A stretch of DNA of 64,000 nt from assembly GCA_934047225.1 (NCBI GenBank), contig CAKOHE010000054.1, forward strand, positions 1 through 64,000, given 5' to 3'. Every line of letters starts with the position of its first letter. The stretch's first letter is position 1. The DNA is from Ypsolopha sequella. Lineage: Eukaryota; Arthropoda; Insecta; Lepidoptera; Ypsolophidae. Positions 48,901 to 59,700 of the stretch are shown here, one piece after another. The position numbers and the translations under genes are program-made. Below the pieces are notes generated by a model. That model ran no database searches. It worked only from the letters and a program-made list of their open reading frames with translations, and was not told where the DNA came from.

Positions 48901-51900
48901 GGACAGGAAACCAGTTTTCACACCTTCAGCCTGGACCCGGCGTGCACTGTCTTCCAATCAGAATTATACGCACTCCATAGGGCGATTGACTTGGCCAAGA
49001 ACAGCACCAGTGACCGAATCAACATCTTGAGTGACTCAAGATCGTCACTAGAACTGCTGGAAAATCCCAAGTCAACACATCCCCTTACCAAGAACATCAA
49101 AGAGTGCGTAGCGGAAATCAGAGCACAGGGTCGGCAGGTGCGGCTCTTCTGGCTCAGGGCGCATGTGGGCACGGCCGGAAACGAAAGAGCAGACGAACTG
49201 GCCAAACAAGCGGCCTTGCAGTCAAGCGATGCCCCAGACTACAGTGAAGTTCCCGTGTCACACGTCAAGAGAAAGATCAGAGAGGAAACTATACGCAGAT
49301 GGCAAGACAGGTATAGCTCCTCCAGCACTGGTGCCGTCACGAAGGTTTTCTTCCCGGACGTAAATGTTGCGTTCCGCACAGTCCGTGAAACCAAAATGAC
49401 GCACCGTCAAGTGCAAGCCTTGACAGGACACGGGGGCATGGCGGAGTACTTACACCGGTTCAAGCTGAAAAGCAGCCCCGGTTGTGAGTGCGACCCCGAC
49501 ACTAGCGAGTCAGTATGGCATCTTTTACTGGACTGCCCTCGTTTCGCGGCTGCCCGAATGGAATTAGAGTACCGGCTAAACATCAAGCTGGAAAAAGCCG
49601 AACTGCGGAACATCATCGCAGACAAAGACAGCAGAACGCTCTTCCTTGCATTCGCAGAATCCGTCATACGGATAGCGGCTAAGAGGAACTCGTCCACAGA
49701 CCTAACCAACACACCTCACCCTCAACCAGATAACAACACACAAACACCATCGCAGACACAACAGCCAACAACTAGCTGCTCAATGCCAGTGGAGTACCAG
49801 CTTCTGAAGTCCAGTGAGGCAGGTACACCGGGCATAAGACTCAAAGGAGTAGCGACGTTCATGGATGACAGCACCGAGAGACTCGGTATCTGCTTCTGCA
49901 GAATATGGGGAAAGAAAGTTGTCAACATCTCACCTGGCCTTGCTCTCCTCTTAAAGGGGAGCAACTTCAAGGCAACCATAAGGCGGAAAGTATTCGAGGC
50001 GCTCGGGGATGCCACCGTGGCAGGTCATCGCTGCCGAATAGTGCGAACTAAGAACAAAGTTATCGCGCTATTTGTGGCCGGCGACGACGTTTCAGAATTC
50101 GCTGAGGCGAGTTCGATGCTTTCCAGCCTAGCAGCCATCGACGGACCTGCTAAGAAAATCAGCGTGGACGCTATGGTAGTGGCCTACCTTAAAGCCGAAG
50201 TGGAAGATTACTCGGGGATCATCAGAGCCTCGAGTAAACACGAGATGGTGGTTTACGAAGACAGAGGCCAAAACCTCAGTCATCTGAAACCGTATCGTCT
50301 CGGCGAATCCTCCACCCCCATCGACAGCTGGGGCCACCCAATAGCGACTCCAGAACTAAGCGGTTCAGAGAGGCTGCAAGAAAAGATCGCAGGTGAGAGA
50401 CAGCCGCCCCCTCGCCGAGAGGAGTCGGAGGGAGTGCTGTCAACCATGACCAGAGCAGCGGTCGGTTGTTTCACCAACATCTCGTCTAGAATAAAAAGAC
50501 ACACGGACACACTCACACCCCCCAGACCCACAACCTCATCGGGGACAGTCTCAGGAATACCCCGAACAAACCCATCAAAATCCGACAGGGGTCTGGTTGC
50601 TCTACCGGAACTCGTCACACCCACCACTCCATCAGACCACTTGTCCAACGCGCTCCTGGAGTACGTAGCGATGCTCAAAGGCACAGTTGTTTCTAAACAA
50701 GAAACATGCCGAACGATCCTCCTAGCCTATCGTCGGGGGAACGAGCAATTGCTACAGTCCAAACTCGAGGAGTGCGAAGCGGCGGTGTACAACAACGCTA
50801 CCCTCCAAGTGTTGGGGGGAACAATGGCGGGGGAATACATGGCCGCGTACAATGGCACCGGTGGTTTTGTGGAGTTGGATGAAAACGAGTCAAACCGGAT
50901 GGGGAAACCTGTCTTCACCACCTCAGCGGATGACCCCATCGTGGTCGTCGCCAAGTGCACACGGATAATGCTGGAGGACAGAATCCTAAAAATAGCAAAT
51001 AAACTGCTAGGGGATTCTGAACCCACCGAAGCCGTAGCACAAATGCTGACACCAGAAATGGAATGGGTAAACGGGGTCCCAGGTTGCGGAAAAACGACCT
51101 GGGTAGTCAACAACTTTGACCGTGAAACGGACCTGGTAACGACGCCCACGCTAGAAGGAGCAAGAGACCTCCGCCAAAAACTGGAGGGCAAGCTCGGCAG
51201 AACCGCAAAATTCAGGGTGCGCACGATGGCCTCATTGCTGGTAAACGGCATTCGCGAGGGCGGGAGCTTCCGTCGGCTTATAGTCGACGAGGCTCTCATG
51301 AGCCATTTTGGAGCCATTGTATTAGCAACCCGGATAGTCGGCGTCAGCAAAATCTTGCTCCTGGGTGACCAAAACCAGGTCCCTTTCATCGACAGAGAAA
51401 ACCTTTTCCCGATGAGGTACCTCAGTCCCAGTCTGTTTGGTTGCATAACAAAACAACTGCTGTGCACACATCGAAACCCCATGGACGTCGCATATGCCCT
51501 AAGGGAGATCTACAGTGGCATATACTCGTCCAAGGCTCAAACACGGTCCTTGACTCTGGAATCCTACGAAGATACGCGACCTCCAAGAAACGAGCATAAC
51601 ACCCTCTACCTTGTTCACACCCAGGCCGAAAAACACTTCCTAGAAGGCCTGGGTTACGGCAAGCAACAAGGGTCGCGTATCCACACAATCCACGAGGCTC
51701 AGGGACTCACGTGGGAGAGAGTGGTGATCATAAGAACTGCGAAAGTCACCCAGCAGTTGCACAGCAGCATCCATCACGCAGTCGTGGCGGTGTCAAGGCA
51801 TACCGGCAGCTGTGTTTACTATACGGCTTGCCGAAAAAACGATGCCATAGTTCGGCTAATAAGGAACGCCCTGGCAGCTGAGACCGGCACGATCAAAGAG

Positions 51901-51990
51901 TACAACCTTAAAATGGCCTGGAGGAACCGAGACACGTCAGTGGCTGACGCCATGCTGAATGGTGGCACGGGCGGCAACCCAGTCGTCTGA
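45973..51990 (+). CDS. A3 ORF2, endonuclease-RT-RNase H-SF1 helicase
   Basis: About 2005 codons, domain order and all catalytic motifs as in A1. Differences seen by eye: GSLK where A1 has GGLK in the endonuclease domain, and GKLGRT where A1 has GKFGRT in the helicase. In both cases A3 agrees with A4, and at the first also with B, so the A1 residues are probably the derived ones. No stop or frameshift. Confidence 0.93.
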   Translation, partial: KGDDTTPTSPPPNTPRSKLLVIQANLQRNKLATQELIQAAKGSGVSIALVQEPYVGSSGNMSTYPGAQVIQCTLNRKKPVKAAVIVFGDHLRVIHDPQLVTETEAAVILVAGSLKLAVLSVYFEGNQDINVNLQSVEQKCKKLNTNNIIIGGDVNAWSLWWGSKHDDPRGVAYSAFLDEMEFHVLNRGDTPTFETYRGGRLYSSIVDVTACSQSLLGRIEDWRVDRDMTTSDHNAIAFALRLDGELVDLEPTTTRKFNVKKANWQEFHLHVKSGLAESNISLDNINSISSVEELDNMLAAYTNAIQKACDKAIPKLGAYKGKVAPPWWSKDLADLKREVNRRRRRIRNAAPTRREHVVDEYLTVKLDYEKKASEAQTQSWKEFCSTQERESMWDGIYRVIRRTTKRREDPLLRNEKGETLSPEASADLLASTFYPDDSVSTDQPFHKHLRELTDSNPEDIQNLSEDDPPFTEAELDSVLHDINPKKAPGPDGLTADICTKAIEAGREVFMALANKCLELAHFPAQWKMAHVIILGKQGKDDYTHPKSYRPIGLLPVLGKIVEKLLVNRLQWHVQPTLNHNQYGFTPQRGTEDALYDLIKHVRSELESKKIVLMISLDIEGAFDNAWWPALKHQLATRKCPQNIYAMVCSYLQDRKIVVNYARATSERDTTKGCVQGSIGGPTFWNIILDPLLAKLVQEGVHAQAFADDVVLTFTGHSVETMEQRVNSTLETIVEWGTQNKLNFAAHKTKAMLMTKKLKYGEPHLYMSGSRLELVHEIKLLGLVIDRKLTFKAHVTAVCKKAADIYKHLARAAKVTWGLNGEIVRTIYVAVVEPIVLYAASVWHQSTELQMIRDRLDALQRGFAQKICKAYRTVSLSSALILSGLLPLDLRVQEAAALYMAKRGFSTDYIPPGRKMEQRISYLEQPHPSQLITTEYELLENMDSETLSTHCIAGPQVYTDGSKIEGKVGAALTWWEDGQETSFHTFSLDPACTVFQSELYALHRAIDLAKNSTSDRINILSDSRSSLELLENPKSTHPLTKNIKECVAEIRAQGRQVRLFWLRAHVGTAGNERADELAKQAALQSSDAPDYSEVPVSHVKRKIREETIRRWQDRYSSSSTGAVTKVFFPDVNVAFRTVRETKMTHRQVQALTGHGGMAEYLHRFKLKSSPGCECDPDTSESVWHLLLDCPRFAAARMELEYRLNIKLEKAELRNIIADKDSRTLFLAFAESVIRIAAKRNSSTDLTNTPHPQPDNNTQTPSQTQQPTTSCSMPVEYQLLKSSEAGTPGIRLKGVATFMDDSTERLGICFCRIWGKKVVNISPGLALLLKGSNFKATIRRKVFEALGDATVAGHRCRIVRTKNKVIALFVAGDDVSEFAEASSMLSSLAAIDGPAKKISVDAMVVAYLKAEVEDYSGIIRASSKHEMVVYEDRGQNLSHLKPYRLGESSTPIDSWGHPIATPELSGSERLQEKIAGERQPPPRREESEGVLSTMTRAAVGCFTNISSRIKRHTDTLTPPRPTTSSGTVSGIPRTNPSKSDRGLVALPELVTPTTPSDHLSNALLEYVAMLKGTVVSKQETCRTILLAYRRGNEQLLQSKLEECEAAVYNNATLQVLGGTMAGEYMAAYNGTGGFVELDENESNRMGKPVFTTSADDPIVVVAKCTRIMLEDRILKIANKLLGDSEPTEAVAQMLTPEMEWVNGVPGCGKTTWVVNNFDRETDLVTTPTLEGARDLRQKLEGKLGRTAKFRVRTMASLLVNGIREGGSFRRLIVDEALMSHFGAIVLATRIVGVSKILLLGDQNQVPFIDRENLFPMRYLSPSLFGCITKQLLCTHRNPMDVAYALREIYSGIYSSKAQTRSLTLESYEDTRPPRNEHNTLYLVHTQAEKHFLEGLGYGKQQGSRIHTIHEAQGLTWERVVIIRTAKVTQQLHSSIHHAVVAVSRHTGSCVYYTACRKNDAIVRLIRNALAAETGTIKEYNLKMAWRNRDTSVADAMLNGGTGGNPVV

Positions 51991-52176
51991 GCTGGCTATC
52001 TTCCCCCCTCTCTCAATAAAAGTGTGTTATTTCCATCTCACCACAGTAATTGTCAGAAATTGTGTAATAATAATATGTAAACCCCCTAAATGTAACAAAA
52101 CATGTATTTTAAATTAGACTGTAATAAAATATGTATAGAATATAGTTTAAAGAATATGTACCGATATAGAATATGT

Positions 52177-52233
<57 letters not shown>

Positions 52234-52476
52234 AAATAAAATTTTAGTTAATATAAATATTTTTAGTATATATATATATATATGTAACTAGCTATAAGTA
52301 AGGGTCCAATGTAAAAACGAACCACCTAAATTGTATTTCACACCAAAAATTATTTAATTTTGTTGTAAGGAGCGAAAAGAGGAACAGAACTAAATTGCCA
52401 AAATAAACATTGCTAAAAAAGGTATGGACAACGTCCATAGCACTTGCATTCATTATAAAAAAAAAAAAAAAAAAAA
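51991..52476 (+). other. A3 3'UTR
   Basis: As A1: AATAAA near the start, internal A-tract (about 52181-52230), (TA)n, AAGGGTCC and AAGGAGCGA boxes, TATGGAC/GTCCATA hairpin (about 52423-52439), poly(A) to 52476. Confidence 0.7.
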
Positions 52477-52554
52477 CCTAACCTAACCTAACCTAACCTA
52501 ACCTAACCTAACCTAACCTAACCTAACCTAACCTAACCTAACCTAACAGCCTAA
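52477..52554. repeat. Telomeric (CCTAA)n array with a variant unit at the A4 junction
   Basis: About 14 perfect CCTAA units, then CCTAACAGCCTAACAGCTC at 52542-52560: the CCTAACAG string occurs twice before A4 sequence continues with CTCTCCGG. This is the only visibly irregular telomere junction in the window. Confidence 0.93.
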
Positions 52555-53766
52555 CAGCTCTCCGGACAACTAGACTCAATGAGGAGAGAGACAACGACTC
52601 TCTCTCAAAGGACGACAGAGCTGCACAAAGAAATGGCAAGCCGGGCGGACACACAAACACACATAGCGGAAACCTCACAGCCTCAGACCGACCGCCTAGA
52701 GCAGGAGGTAAAGGACGTGAGGGAAACGCTTACACATTTAGAGGCGTACATAAAGAACACTTTACGCGAGGCAATCACCACCAAGGAAAAAAACAACACC
52801 ACACATTCGGAACTCACAGAGCACCTACAGCCGCTCACCGAAAGGCTTGAGGCAGTTTCCTCGGAGCTCAGAACCATGCGCGAACAAAGGATGCGCACAC
52901 CCCCGCCGCAACTCAACCTAGAGACTGAGATCGCTGAGGCGAGCGGGTGGACCGTAGTGCAGCGGAAGCGCAAGCCCGAGAAACTGCAAGCCACACCGCC
53001 TCCGCCAAGACCGAACCACAGTATTATCGTCTCCTCGACAGAAGCCAATAAGACCGGCGATAATGTCATCAAGACGATAATCGGTGCGCTGGACATGGTA
53101 ACAACCGGCGCACGGGTGGATCGAGTGAGAAAGGCGAGAAACCAAAAGGTTGTCCTTACTTGTGGGTCCAAAGAAGACCTGGCCCTGGTAAGGACAAGAG
53201 TTAAAAGCAATCAAACTCTAAAAGTGGAAGAGCCTCGCGTAAACCATCCACTAGTCATTGTTAAAAATGTCCTCGCCTACCAAAAGGATGATGAGATTAC
53301 GCAGCAGTTCCGGGCTCAAAATAAACATCTTTTTATGGGCCTGGAGAAAGACGAAAATCTCATCAGAGTAAAATATAGAAAGAGAGCTAGGAACGCACTG
53401 CAGGCTCACATAGTCTTCGAGGTGTCGGCGGCACTCTATGGAAGGCTGATGGATGCTAAAAAAGTCTACATCGGCCTCTCACGGAGCCCCGTTGAGGACC
53501 AGTCGCCCCTAATCCAGTGCTCCAGGTGCTGGGGATTTGGCCACACCAAAAGCCTCTGCCGGGAGAAGGAGGACCTCTGCGGATTCTGTGGGGGAAATCA
53601 CTCCTGGGAGAATTGTCGCGGCAGAAAGGAGGATGCTGCTCCTCACTGCAAAAACTGCGAACAGGCTCACACCCCAACATCAAAAGCGCATGCAGCATAT
53701 GACTATGAGTGTCCAGAAAGGCAAAAGATGGACGCCATAGCTCGCTCGCGCGTGAGCTACTGCTAA
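52555..53766 (+). pseudogene. A4 ORF1, C-terminal fragment
   Basis: 404 codons open in frame from the telomere junction (QLSGQLDS...) to TAA. It keeps part of the coiled coil, WTVVQRKRKPEK, the folded domain and all three zinc knuckles. An internal ATG at 52579 could start a 395-aa product, but the leader and N-terminus are gone. Confidence 0.9.
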
Positions 53767-56700
53767 GGGCGACGATACCACCCCCACCTCTCCCCCCCCG
53801 AATACTCCCCGTAGCAAACTGCTAGTAATTCAGGCTAACCTGCGGCGCAACAAACTGGCGACGCAGGAGCTGATACAGGCAGCCAAGGGAAGCGGGGTCT
53901 CTATTGCCCTGGTACAGGAACCCTATGTGGGAAGTAGCGGCAATATGAGCACCTACCCTGGCGCACAAGTCATTCAGTGCACCCTTAATCGCAAAAAACC
54001 AGTGAAAGCTGCTGTCATCGTTTTCGGGGACCACCTGAGGGTAATTCACGACCCACAGTTGGTGACCGAGACCGAGGCAGCGGTGATCCTGGTGGCGGGC
54101 AGCCTTAAGCTGGCAGTGCTATCGGTGTACTTCGAGGGGAATCAAGACATCAATGTGAACTTGCAGAGTGTTGAACAAAAATGTAAAAAGCTCAACACTA
54201 ACAACATCATCATAGGCGGGGACGTAAACGCGTGGAGTCTCTGGTGGGGCAGCAAGCACGACGACCCCAGAGGAGTAGCATACAGCGCCTTCCTCGACGA
54301 GATGGAGTTTCATGTTCTCAACAGGGGAGACACCCCCACGTTTGAAACATACAGGGGAGGTAGACTATACAGCAGCATAGTGGATGTTACTGCGTGTAGT
54401 CAATCTCTGCTAGGCAGGATTGAAGACTGGAGAGTGGACCGTGATATGACTACGTCAGACCACAATGCCATTGCCTTCGCCTTGCGATTGGACGGAGAGT
54501 TAGTGGATCTAGAACCCACTACCACTCGCAAGTTTAACGTCAAGAAGGCAAACTGGCAAGAATTCCACCTCCATGTGAAGTCCGGCTTAGCCGAGAGTAA
54601 CATCTCCCTAGACAACATCAACTCCATCTCGAGCGTCGAGGAATTGGATAACATGCTTGCCGCATATACCAACGCTATTCAAAAGGCATGCGACAAAGCA
54701 ATCCCTAAACTAGGCGCCTACAAAGGCAAGGTTGCACCCCCCTGGTGGTCCAAAGACCTCGCTGACCTGAAAAGAGAGGTAAACCGAAGGAGGCGAAGAA
54801 TCCGCAACGCTGCACCCACTAGAAGAGAACACGTGGTTGACGAGTACCTCACCGTCAAGCTGGACTACGAAAAAAAGGCTAGCGAAGCCCAAACCCAAAG
54901 CTGGAAAGAGTTCTGCTCGACGCAGGAAAGGGAGAGCATGTGGGATGGGATATACAGAGTAATAAGGCGAACAACTAAAAGGCGAGAAGACCCGCTTCTG
55001 AGGAACGAGAAGGGCGAAACACTCAGCCCCGAGGCATCGGCCGATCTCCTGGCCAGCACGTTCTACCCTGACGACTCTGTATCGACCGATCAACCCTTCC
55101 ACAAACATCTCCGAGAGCTGACGGACTCCAACCCCGAGGACATCCAAAATCTGTCGGAAGACGACCCACCGTTCACGGAAGCCGAATTGGATTCAGTCCT
55201 TCATGACATTAATCCAAAAAAGGCACCGGGACCGGACGGGCTTACCGCAGATATCTGTACGAAGGCCATCGAAGCGGGAAGGGAGGTGTTCATGGCTCTG
55301 GCTAACAAATGCCTAGAGCTTGCACACTTTCCTGCTCAGTGGAAAATGGCGCACGTAATAATCCTCGGGAAACAGGGCAAAGATGACTACACACATCCGA
55401 AGTCATATAGACCCATAGGACTTCTGCCAGTTCTCGGAAAAATCGTCGAGAAACTCTTGGTTAACAGGCTGCAATGGCACGTGCAGCCCACGCTTAACCA
55501 CAACCAGTATGGGTTTACGCCACAACGCGGGACCGAGGACGCCCTCTATGACCTTATTAAGCACGTGAGATCAGAACTTGAAAGTAAGAAGATAGTTCTT
55601 ATGATCTCGCTGGACATAGAGGGGGCCTTCGACAACGCATGGTGGCCGGCTTTGAAGCACCAACTAGCCACAAGGAAGTGTCCGCAAAACATATATGCGA
55701 TGGTGTGCTCCTATCTACAAGACCGGAAAATAGTGGTCAACTATGCCAGAGCAACAAGCGAGAGGGATACTACAAAGGGTTGCGTCCAAGGATCCATCGG
55801 AGGACCAACCTTTTGGAACATCATACTCGATCCGCTGTTGGCCAAACTGGTACAAGAAGGAGTACATGCGCAAGCTTTTGCGGACGACGTAGTTCTTACA
55901 TTCACCGGGCACTCGGTCGAAACCATGGAGCAACGAGTCAACTCGACACTGGAGACGATAGTGGAGTGGGGTACTCAGAACAAGCTCAACTTCGCCGCAC
56001 ACAAGACCAAGGCGATGTTGATGACCAAAAAGCTGAAGTACGGGGAACCACACCTCTATATGTCAGGGAGTAGACTCGAACTCGTACATGAGATAAAACT
56101 CCTTGGTCTCGTCATCGACCGAAAGCTCACCTTTAAGGCGCACGTGACCGCAGTCTGTAAAAAAGCTGCGGACATATACAAACATCTAGCGCGCGCAGCA
56201 AAGGTGACGTGGGGCCTGAACGGTGAAATCGTAAGGACGATATACGTAGCGGTTGTCGAGCCGATCGTTCTGTACGCAGCAAGTGTGTGGTACCAATCCA
56301 CAGAACTCCAGATGATCAGAGATCGTCTGGATGCACTGCAAAGAGGATTTGCCCAGAAGATCTGCAAAGCGTACAGAACGGTCTCGCTCTCGTCGGCACT
56401 AATTCTATCGGGCCTGCTGCCCCTGGACCTTAGAGTACAAGAAGCCGCAGCTCTGTACATGGCCAAACGAGGTTTCAGTACAGACTACATACCACCAGGA
56501 AGGAAAATGGAGCAAAGGATAAGCTACCTTGAGCAGCCACATCCTTCTCAACTCATAACAACAGAGTACGAGCTCCTAGAAAACATGGATTCCGAAACTC
56601 TATCCACCCACTGCATTGCTGGGCCACAAGTGTACACTGACGGCAGCAAAATTGAGGGCAAGGTAGGAGCAGCCCTCACATGGTGGGAGGATGGACAGGA

Positions 56701-59700
56701 AACCAGTTTTCACACCTTCAGCCTGGACCCGGCGTGCACTGTCTTCCAATCAGAATTATACGCACTCCATAGGGCGATTGACTTGGCCAAGAACAGCACC
56801 AGTGACCGAATCAACATCTTGAGTGACTCAAGATCGTCACTAGAACTGCTGGAAAATCCCAAGTCAACACATCCCCTTACCAAGAACATCAAAGAGTGCG
56901 TAGCGGAAATCAGAGCACAGGGTCGGCAGGTGCGGCTCTTCTGGCTCAGGGCGCATGTGGGCACGGCCGGAAACGAAAGAGCAGACGAACTGGCCAAACA
57001 AGCGGCCTTGCAGTCAAGCGATGCCCCAGACTACAGTGAAGTTCCCGTGTCACACGTCAAGAGAAAGATCAGAGAGGAAACTATACGCAGATGGCAAGAC
57101 AGGTATAGCTCCTCCAGCACTGGTGCCGTCACGAAGGTTTTCTTCCCGGACGTAAATGTTGCGTTCCGCACAGTCCGTGAAACCAAAATGACGCACCGTC
57201 AAGTGCAAGCCTTGACAGGACACGGGGGCATGGCGGAGTACTTACATCGGTTCAAGCTGAAAAGCAGCCCCGGTTGTGAGTGCGACCCCGACACTAGCGA
57301 GTCAGTATGGCATCTTTTACTGGACTGCCCTCGTTTCGCGGCTGCCCGAATGGAATTAGAGTACCGGCTAAACATCAAGCTGGAAAAAGCCGAACTGCGG
57401 AACATCATCGCAGACAAAGACAGCAGAACGCTCTTCCTTGCATTCGCAGAATCCGTCATACGGATAGCGGCTAAGAGGAACTCGTCCACAGACCTAACCA
57501 ACACACCTCACCCTCAACCAGATAACAACACACAAACACCATCGCAGACACAACAGCCAACAACTAGCTGCTCAATGCCAGCGGAGTACCAGCTTCTGAA
57601 GTCCAGTGAGGCAGGTACACCGGGCATAAGACTCAAAGGAGTAGCGACGTTCATGGATGACAGCACCGAGAGACTCGGTATCTGCTTCTGCAGAATATGG
57701 GGAAAGAAAGTTGTCAACATCTCACCTGGCCTTGCTCTCCTCTTAAAGGGGAGCAACTTCAAGGCAACCATAAGGCGGAAAGTATTCGAGGCGCTCGGGG
57801 ATGCCACCGTGGCAGGTCATCGCTGCCGAATAGTGCGAACTAAGAACAAAGTTATCGCGCTATTTGTGGCCGGCGACGACGTTTCAGAATTCGCTGAGGC
57901 GAGTTCGATGCTTTCCAGCCTAGCAGCCATCGACGGACCTGCTAAGAAAATCAGCGTGGACGCTATGGTAGTGGCCTACCTTAAAGCCGAAGTGGAAGAT
58001 TACTCGGGGATCATCAGAGCCTCGAGTAAACACGAGATGGTGGTTTACGAAGACAGAGGCCAAAACCTCAGTCATCTGAAACCGTATCGTCTCGGCGAAT
58101 CCTCCACCCCCATCGACAGCTGGGGCCACCCAATAGCGACTCCAGAACTAAGCGGTTCAGAGAGGCTGCAAGAAAAGATCGCAGGTGAGAGACAGCCGCC
58201 CCCTCGCCGAGAGGAGTCGGAGGGAGTGCTGTCAACCATGACCAGAGCAGCGGTCGGTTGTTTCACCAACATCTCGTCTAGAATAAAAAGACACACGGAC
58301 ACACTCACACCCCCCAGACCCACAACCTCATCGGGGACAGTCTCAGGAATACCCCGAACAAACCCATCAAAATCCGACAGGGGTCTGGTTGCTCTACCGG
58401 AACTCGTCACACCCACCACTCCATCAGACCACTTGTCCAACGCGCTCCTGGAGTACGTAGCGATGCTCAAAGGCACAGTTGTTTCTAAACAAGAAACATG
58501 CCGAACGATCCTCCTAGCCTATCGTCGGGGGAACGAGCAATTGCTACAGTCCAAACTCGAGGAGTGCGAAGCGGCGGTGTACAACAACGCTACCTTCCAA
58601 GTGTTGGGGGGAACAATGGCGGGGGAATACATGGCCGCGTACAATGGCACCGGTGGTTTTGTGGAGTTGGATGAAAACGAGTCAAACCGGATGGGGAAAC
58701 CTGTCTTCACCACCCCAGCGGATGACCCCATCGTGGTCGTCGCCAAGTGCACACGGATAATGCTGGAGGACAGAATCCTAAAAATAGCAAATAAACTGCT
58801 AGGGGATTCTGAACCCACCGAAGCCGTAGCACAAATGCTGACACCAGAAATGGAATGGGTAAACGGGGTCCCAGGTTGCGGAAAAACGACCTGGGTAGTC
58901 AACAACTTTGACCGTGAAACGGACCTGGTAACGACGCCCACGCTAGAAGGAGCAAGAGACCTCCGCCAAAAACTGGAGGGCAAGCTCGGCAGAACCGCAA
59001 AATTCAGGGTGCGCACGATGGCCTCATTGCTGGTAAACGGCATTCGCGAGGGCGGGAGCTTCCGTCGGCTTATAGTCGACGAGGCTCTCATGAGCCATTT
59101 TGGAGCCATTGTATTAGCAACCCGGATAGTCGGCGTCAGCAAAATCTTGCTCCTGGGTGACCAAAACCAGGTCCCTTTCATCGACAGAGAAAACCTTTTC
59201 CCGATGAGGTACCTCAGTCCCAGTCTGTTTGGTTGCATAACAAAACAACTGCTGTGCACACATCGAAACCCCATGGACGTCGCATATGCCCTAAGGGAGA
59301 TCTACAGTGGCATATACTCGTCCAAGGCTCAAACACGGTCCTTGACTCTGGAATCCTACGAAGATACGCGACCTCCAAGAAACGAGCATAACACCCTCTA
59401 CCTTGTTCACACCCAGGCCGAAAAACACTTCCTAGAAGGCCTGGGTTACGGCAAGCAACAAGGGTCGCGTATCCACACAATCCACGAGGCTCAGGGACTC
59501 ACGTGGGAGAGAGTGGTGATCATAAGAACTGCGAAAGTCACCCAGCAGTTGCACAGCAGCATCCATCACGCAGTCGTGGCGGTGTCAAGGCATACCGGCA
59601 GCTGTGTTTACTATACGGCTTGCCGAAAAAACGATGCCATAGTTCGGCTAATAAGGAACGCCCTGGCAGCTGAGACCGGCACGATCAAAGAGTACAACCT

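Larger units (their letters stand above)
42500..52476 (+). mobile_element. A3: full-length helicase-bearing telomeric LINE
   Basis: Second full-length A copy. Same 5' start as A1 and A5 and same 3' end. Differences from A1 are few: homopolymer lengths in the leader and scattered substitutions. Both ORFs are intact, so it may be active. Confidence 0.95.

Noticed and set aside
42500..52476. A3 as an assembly duplicate of A1
   Set aside because: Flanks, array lengths, A-tract lengths and several residues differ, so it is a separate copy; raw reads would confirm.
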